From: Anisus vortex
Lineage: Eukaryota; Mollusca; Gastropoda; Planorbidae
DNA: 64,000 nucleotides
Reading direction: 5' to 3'
NCBI GenBank assembly: GCA_949126835.1
Contig: OX421505.1
Span: 8,068,587-8,132,586 of the forward strand
The translations under genes and the position numbers were made by a program. Shown piece by piece: positions 61,201-64,000 of the stretch; within the stretch, counting starts at the first letter, position 1, and each line of letters opens with the position of its first letter. Below the pieces are notes generated by a model, which was given only the letters and a program-made list of their open reading frames with translations, searched no databases and was not told the DNA's origin.

Positions 61201-63717
61201 TAAATCAGCTTACTCTATTATATCAGTACAATAAATCAGTCTTACTCTAGCCCTCAGCGGCCCATATTATTTTCTGGCTCTGGGTGGTGGCCCTATACAA
61301 TAAGGATAGTAACTTTGTTAATTTTAAAAACTAGAAATCAAAATTAATTCCCTTGTGTTCCACAGATGGAACTCTGGGCTTTAAGGATTAAAAAAATATC
61401 AAAACACGTATTTAATTAATATTTGTACGTTTTTGAACAAGAGGGGCCCCATTAAACATGGTTAGTCACCGGTGATAGCATGACAGTACAGTAAATCAGC
61501 TTACTCTAGTATAACATTAAAATAAATTAGTCTTATTCTACTATAACATTACATTAAATCAGCTTACTCTAGTATAACAGTAGGCCTACATTAAATCAGC
61601 TTACTCTAGTATAACATTACAGTAAATTAGTCTTATTCTAGTATAACATTACAGTAAATCAGCTTACTCTTGTATAACATTACAATAAATTAGTCTTATT
61701 CTAGTATAACATTACAGTAAATCAGCTTACTCTAGTATAACAGTACATAAATCAGCTTACTTCAAGTAGTCAGCATTATCCACCACGAAGGCTATTTCGA
61801 TCACGTGGCGGGTGAGCGCCCGCTTGCTTCTGTGACCCGGATGTTTGAACAGGTGGGCGTATTCCTTGGTGTGGATCAGTTCTGGTCTCTCTAGGGATGG
61901 AATAGAAGGGTGGCGTGGGAATGGCGGTTAAGGGAGGTTAAGGGAGGTTAAGACGGGTGAAACAAGAACACTCCATTGACCTGATTGTAAGTTGTTTCTA
62001 CAAATAAAGTTACTACGACGTGACATTTATACCCAACAGGCATACGCCAAATGTTTCCATTGGTAAGGACAAGTTGTGGATGTGAAATCCTGGAGGTTTC
62101 GACCCTTTCCCCAATAATATTATCTTAGTGTGATTTTCTGCTTAATCCCATGCATTTATTTCTTCAAATTGTCCCTTATTACCCTTGGAAATATTATATT
62201 TTATTGAAGATTATGCATTCCTCTTAGGTTTATGAAACATTTTGTTGTTATCCAATTTCTTAGTTTTCTTCGATATTTGTTTACTGCAGACGCAGTAAAC
62301 AGCCGTTTTATCCAAAAAATGTTTTTAAATCTCTCTAAGGATTCGCATGTGACTAGTGTACACGATTGAGACTTCAATAAAGTTGACTGGATGTTTGTAT
62401 GTTTTAAAAAGTAGATTTATAAACATTAATGATATCTTACAATTCGAATCAAACACTTGGTTTTATATCCAAGCTATAGTTCTGTGGATCGGTAATACCT
62501 TTCCAAAGTAAGATCTGTGCATAGATGTTTCTTCCAAACTAGAGTTCTAAATACATCTTTATGTTTATCGTATCTTATGTTAGGTCGTTTAATGATAGAC
62601 AGTAATGTAATGGTAATTTATATAGCGCTTCTATCCATGCTATTTTAGCATGCTCAGTGCGCTCTAGAAGACTATTAATCTGTGAGAGGTTTCACTGCTG
62701 CCGGTTAAGCGCATGTGATAACAACTCAATATTAACGTCATCTAGTCCCAAAACTCCTGTAGGGCGACAGGGATCTGCCGGTGGCGGGGCTCGAACCTTC
62801 GACGTGTCAAGTGGTTTTTTGGTTGACAGTCTGGTGAGCTAACCGCTAGGCCAGCCGGCTTCAATATATGATTCATATATTTGATTTGTTCTATTTTTGT
62901 AAGGTCTTAAATCATCAAGTAGCTTTATATTTCTTGGCCTAGAGATTATATCAGTGTTCTTAGTTGTATGTTAAATGCGCTCTGAGCTGTAGGCAGCGCT
63001 GTACAAATATTATTATTATCTTTAAAATTTAACAGTTTTAACATTTGCGTCGGAAATTTCAGCCTTACAATGTGATTGTGTGGTCAGCACAACGCTCTGC
63101 AGCCTTTTCTCTTCCATAACAAATGTCAGGTACCCATCATAACTGGGTAATCTCCAGGACAATCTCCAGAACCTGGATCAAATCCTAACATTTACCAGAA
63201 TTCGAACTAAGGACCTTTGGTACGCCGAATGAAAGCCCGCCTTATTCCATAAGTCTTATAAAAGAATATTTTATATATCAATTATCGTTTCTCAAAATTA
63301 TTGTTAAAAAAAAACATTTACAAAATTATCGTTTTTCAAAATTATCGTTTTACAAATTATTATTTTTCAAAATTACTGTTTTTGAAAATTATCGTTTTTG
63401 AAACTATCTTTTTTTAAATTATCATTTATCAAAATTATCGTTTTTCAAAATTATCGTTTTTTTCAAATTATCGTTTTTCAAAATTATCGTTTTTCAAAAT
63501 TATCGTTTTTCAAAATTATTGTTTTTCAAAATTATCGTGTAGTAGTGTAGGTTGTATACCAACCAATTGTATCTTTGACACCATCGTTTCCGTAATTTAT
63601 TATTTGAGCTGATCCAATGTGTCCAACTTTGTGTGACGCTACCGCTTTAGGTTTACTGGAGTCTCCCTCAACTGGCTCCAAACTCCAAGTTGCTCCAGAC
63701 AAAGTGAATGTACCAGT
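52257..63717 (-). CDS. Secreted ADAMTS-like zinc metalloprotease, copy B (5' end beyond window)
   Basis: This is the tandem paralogue of the gene ending at 43840. Visible exons, matching exons 4-13 of copy A: 63717-63564, 61890-61761, 60921-60849, 59084-59007, 58789-58650, 57629-57501, 56744-56583, 55829-55688, 53319-53206, 52901-52257. Every exon except the last has exactly the same length and phase as its partner, and none contains a stop. The prodomain cleavage site is RSKR instead of RHRR. The zinc site reads HELGHSISSDHD and the Met-turn is kept. The last exon is 645 nt against 408 nt in copy A because the Thr/Pro tail has twelve 12-residue units instead of six. Exons 1-3 (signal peptide and early prodomain) should lie to the right of the window. 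The retained catalytic residues suggest an active secreted enzyme. Confidence 0.85.
52375..52830 (-). repeat. 36-nt coding repeat, Thr/Pro tail of copy B
   Basis: Twelve [K/R]P units of the same 12-residue type. The order K,K,K,R,K,K,K,R in the first eight units suggests that a four-unit block was duplicated. Confidence 0.9.
53782..54210 (-). pseudogene. Broken copy of the intron 11 exon-like frame, protease copy B
   Basis: This is the tandem-duplicate partner of 33955-34358, at the same place between exons 11 and 12. The second half still reads SRDSGCAFWDQFESE and SQCLSGSL. A TAG replaces the codon for the Tyr in IIYFVY, and a one-base deletion just upstream puts the first half out of frame. 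An acceptor-like TACAG remains at 54211. Confidence 0.5.
54640..54990. mobile_element. Related TA-type transposon in copy B intron 11
   Basis: Shares TTTCGGCTATATTGTGTCG, AACGAACATATCCGAAAAGT and GGGAAGTGGTCGAAAAAATC with 38652-39131, at a different intron. Confidence 0.55.
57765..58035. repeat. Degenerate roughly 29-bp minisatellite, copy B intron 8
   Basis: Partner of the array at 37495-37805. Confidence 0.8.
58215..58552. repeat. 55-bp tandem repeat, only in copy B
   Basis: Six nearly identical units with GTTTGGCCTACAATGTTAAA and TATGGAGCTCCTACTTATAG. Copy A has one equivalent sequence at about 38560-38610. Confidence 0.92.
59235..59420 (-). mobile_element. LINE 3'-end fragment, copy B intron 6
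   Basis: Partner of the fragment at 39820 in copy A, without the 81-bp insert. It shows the empty site (TTTTAAATGATGTTAGATTA). Confidence 0.55.
59585..60075 (+). mobile_element. LINE C-terminal fragment, only in copy B
   Basis: The plus strand encodes SIISQFHFDSRCRHCREEEE then VEHILRECLRLV, a Cys/His knuckle pattern of non-LTR retrotransposon C-termini. Copy A continues from GATGCAGT directly to TCTGGTG at the same place (about 40235-40255), so this is a later insertion. Confidence 0.6.
60125..60280. repeat. 29-bp tandem repeat, copy B intron 6
   Basis: About five units of GTGCAAACAAGGATAAAGCA plus CCAGATCCA; partner of 40308-40405 with more units. Confidence 0.9.
60396..60480. mobile_element. 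hAT-type end fragment
   Basis: Starts CCAGGGGTCGGGATCCTTTT, then GAGAGAGCCATGGACACC. Only one end recognised; it lies in copy B intron 6. Confidence 0.35.
60702..60782 (-). mobile_element. 81-bp TTAA-flanked MITE, opposite orientation
   Basis: The reverse complement matches 39893-39973 over all 81 bases with one difference that I can see (TTCAG against TTGAG). It lies at an unrelated site in intron 6 of copy B. Confidence 0.75.
60945..61170. repeat. 44-bp tandem repeat, only in copy B
   Basis: Five units of GAGAGCCGAAGTTTGATTGG plus CTGGTTTTTTTTATTTAAAGAGTT. Copy A has a single unit near 41219-41268. Confidence 0.92.
61185..61760. repeat. Roughly 31-bp minisatellite containing a splice donor, copy B intron 5
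   Basis: Partner of the copy A array, with about eleven units and an unrelated insertion at about 61255-61475. Several units are changed to AAATTAGTCTTATTCTAG, which removes the donor. Confidence 0.88.
62724..62864 (-). mobile_element. tRNA-derived SINE, family 2
   Basis: Minus-strand copy in intron 4 of protease copy B, with head GCCGGCTGGCCTAGCGGTTA and a GGTTCGAGCC B box. Copy A lacks it. Confidence 0.65.
63070..63235 (-). mobile_element. Degraded family 1 SINE, protease copy B intron 4
   Basis: Contains GTGTGGTCAGCACAACG, GTCAGGTACCCATCATAACT and a minus-strand GTTCGAATTC B box. A short remnant of the same head is seen in copy A near 41885-41910. Confidence 0.5.
63285..63540. repeat. 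16-bp AT-rich minisatellite, copy B intron 4
   Basis: Longer partner of 41940-42112, about sixteen units of CAAAATTATCGTTTTT. Confidence 0.9.
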
Positions 63718-64000
63718 CTGGAGTAGAAAAAACATGCAGTGAACTTTCTACTCACATTTTTTATTCGTAATATTTTATCTGTTTATATTTTCACTTCTTG
63801 ATCTATCCAGTCATCTTTCCACCGATCAATACCGTCGGCTTGGTTATATCTAATAAATATGTCTATTTATCTATCTGTCTATTCTTTTATCTAGCTAGGT
63901 TCTATTTCTATTGTATATATGTCTGTTCGTAAATCTGAATGTCTATCTGCTTCCGGTTAAATAATCTATCATTCAGTCTCTGTCTTTTCGTAGATTTTGT

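Larger units (their letters stand above)
51649..64000. repeat. Tandem segmental duplication, unit B
   Basis: Partner of the block at 31290-43950, in the same orientation. It includes introns and the 3' flank, so the copy arose at the DNA level, not by retroposition. It continues past the window. Confidence 0.85.

Overview
This is a 64 kb piece of an AT-rich animal genome, most likely a gastropod mollusc. That guess rests on the intron-rich gene structure, very dense short interspersed repeats with tRNA-like heads, many decayed LINE, hAT and Mutator-like pieces, (CTAT)n arrays, and a secreted metalloprotease type I associate with snails. I cannot confirm a species. No bacterial, CRISPR or viral features were seen.

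Region by region: 1-9.3 kb is repeat-dominated intergenic DNA with a clean hAT element (4186-5034) and tRNA-like SINE pieces. 9.8-16.5 kb carries a minus-strand gene, assembled here from seven phase-consistent exons, for a calmodulin-like EF-hand protein with a long acidic N-terminal region. One of its introns holds a 10-bp/50-bp higher-order minisatellite. 16.5-31.3 kb is intergenic or deep 5' intron: SINEs, LINE ends, palindromes and minisatellites. 31.3-43.9 kb carries a complete minus-strand 13-exon gene (copy A) for a 630-residue secreted ADAMTS-like zinc metalloprotease with signal peptide, prodomain, furin site, HExxH catalytic domain, Cys-rich segment and Thr-rich mucin-like tail. 43.9-51.6 kb is a spacer made of hAT, LINE and Mutator-like remnants. 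51.65-64.0 kb is a tandem copy (copy B) of the protease gene, exons 4-13, cut by the right window edge before its first three exons. Visible exons of both copies are open and in phase, so both look like working genes.

The main biology is the tandem pair of proteases. They share every exon boundary but differ in the number of 12-residue Thr/Pro units in the tail (6 versus 12), in the furin site sequence, in intronic minisatellite expansions, and in transposon insertions that date from after the duplication. An exon-like open frame between exons 11 and 12 is open in copy A and broken in copy B. A minisatellite beside exon 5 repeats a sequence containing that exon's own 5' splice donor, giving an array of potential decoy donors in both copies.
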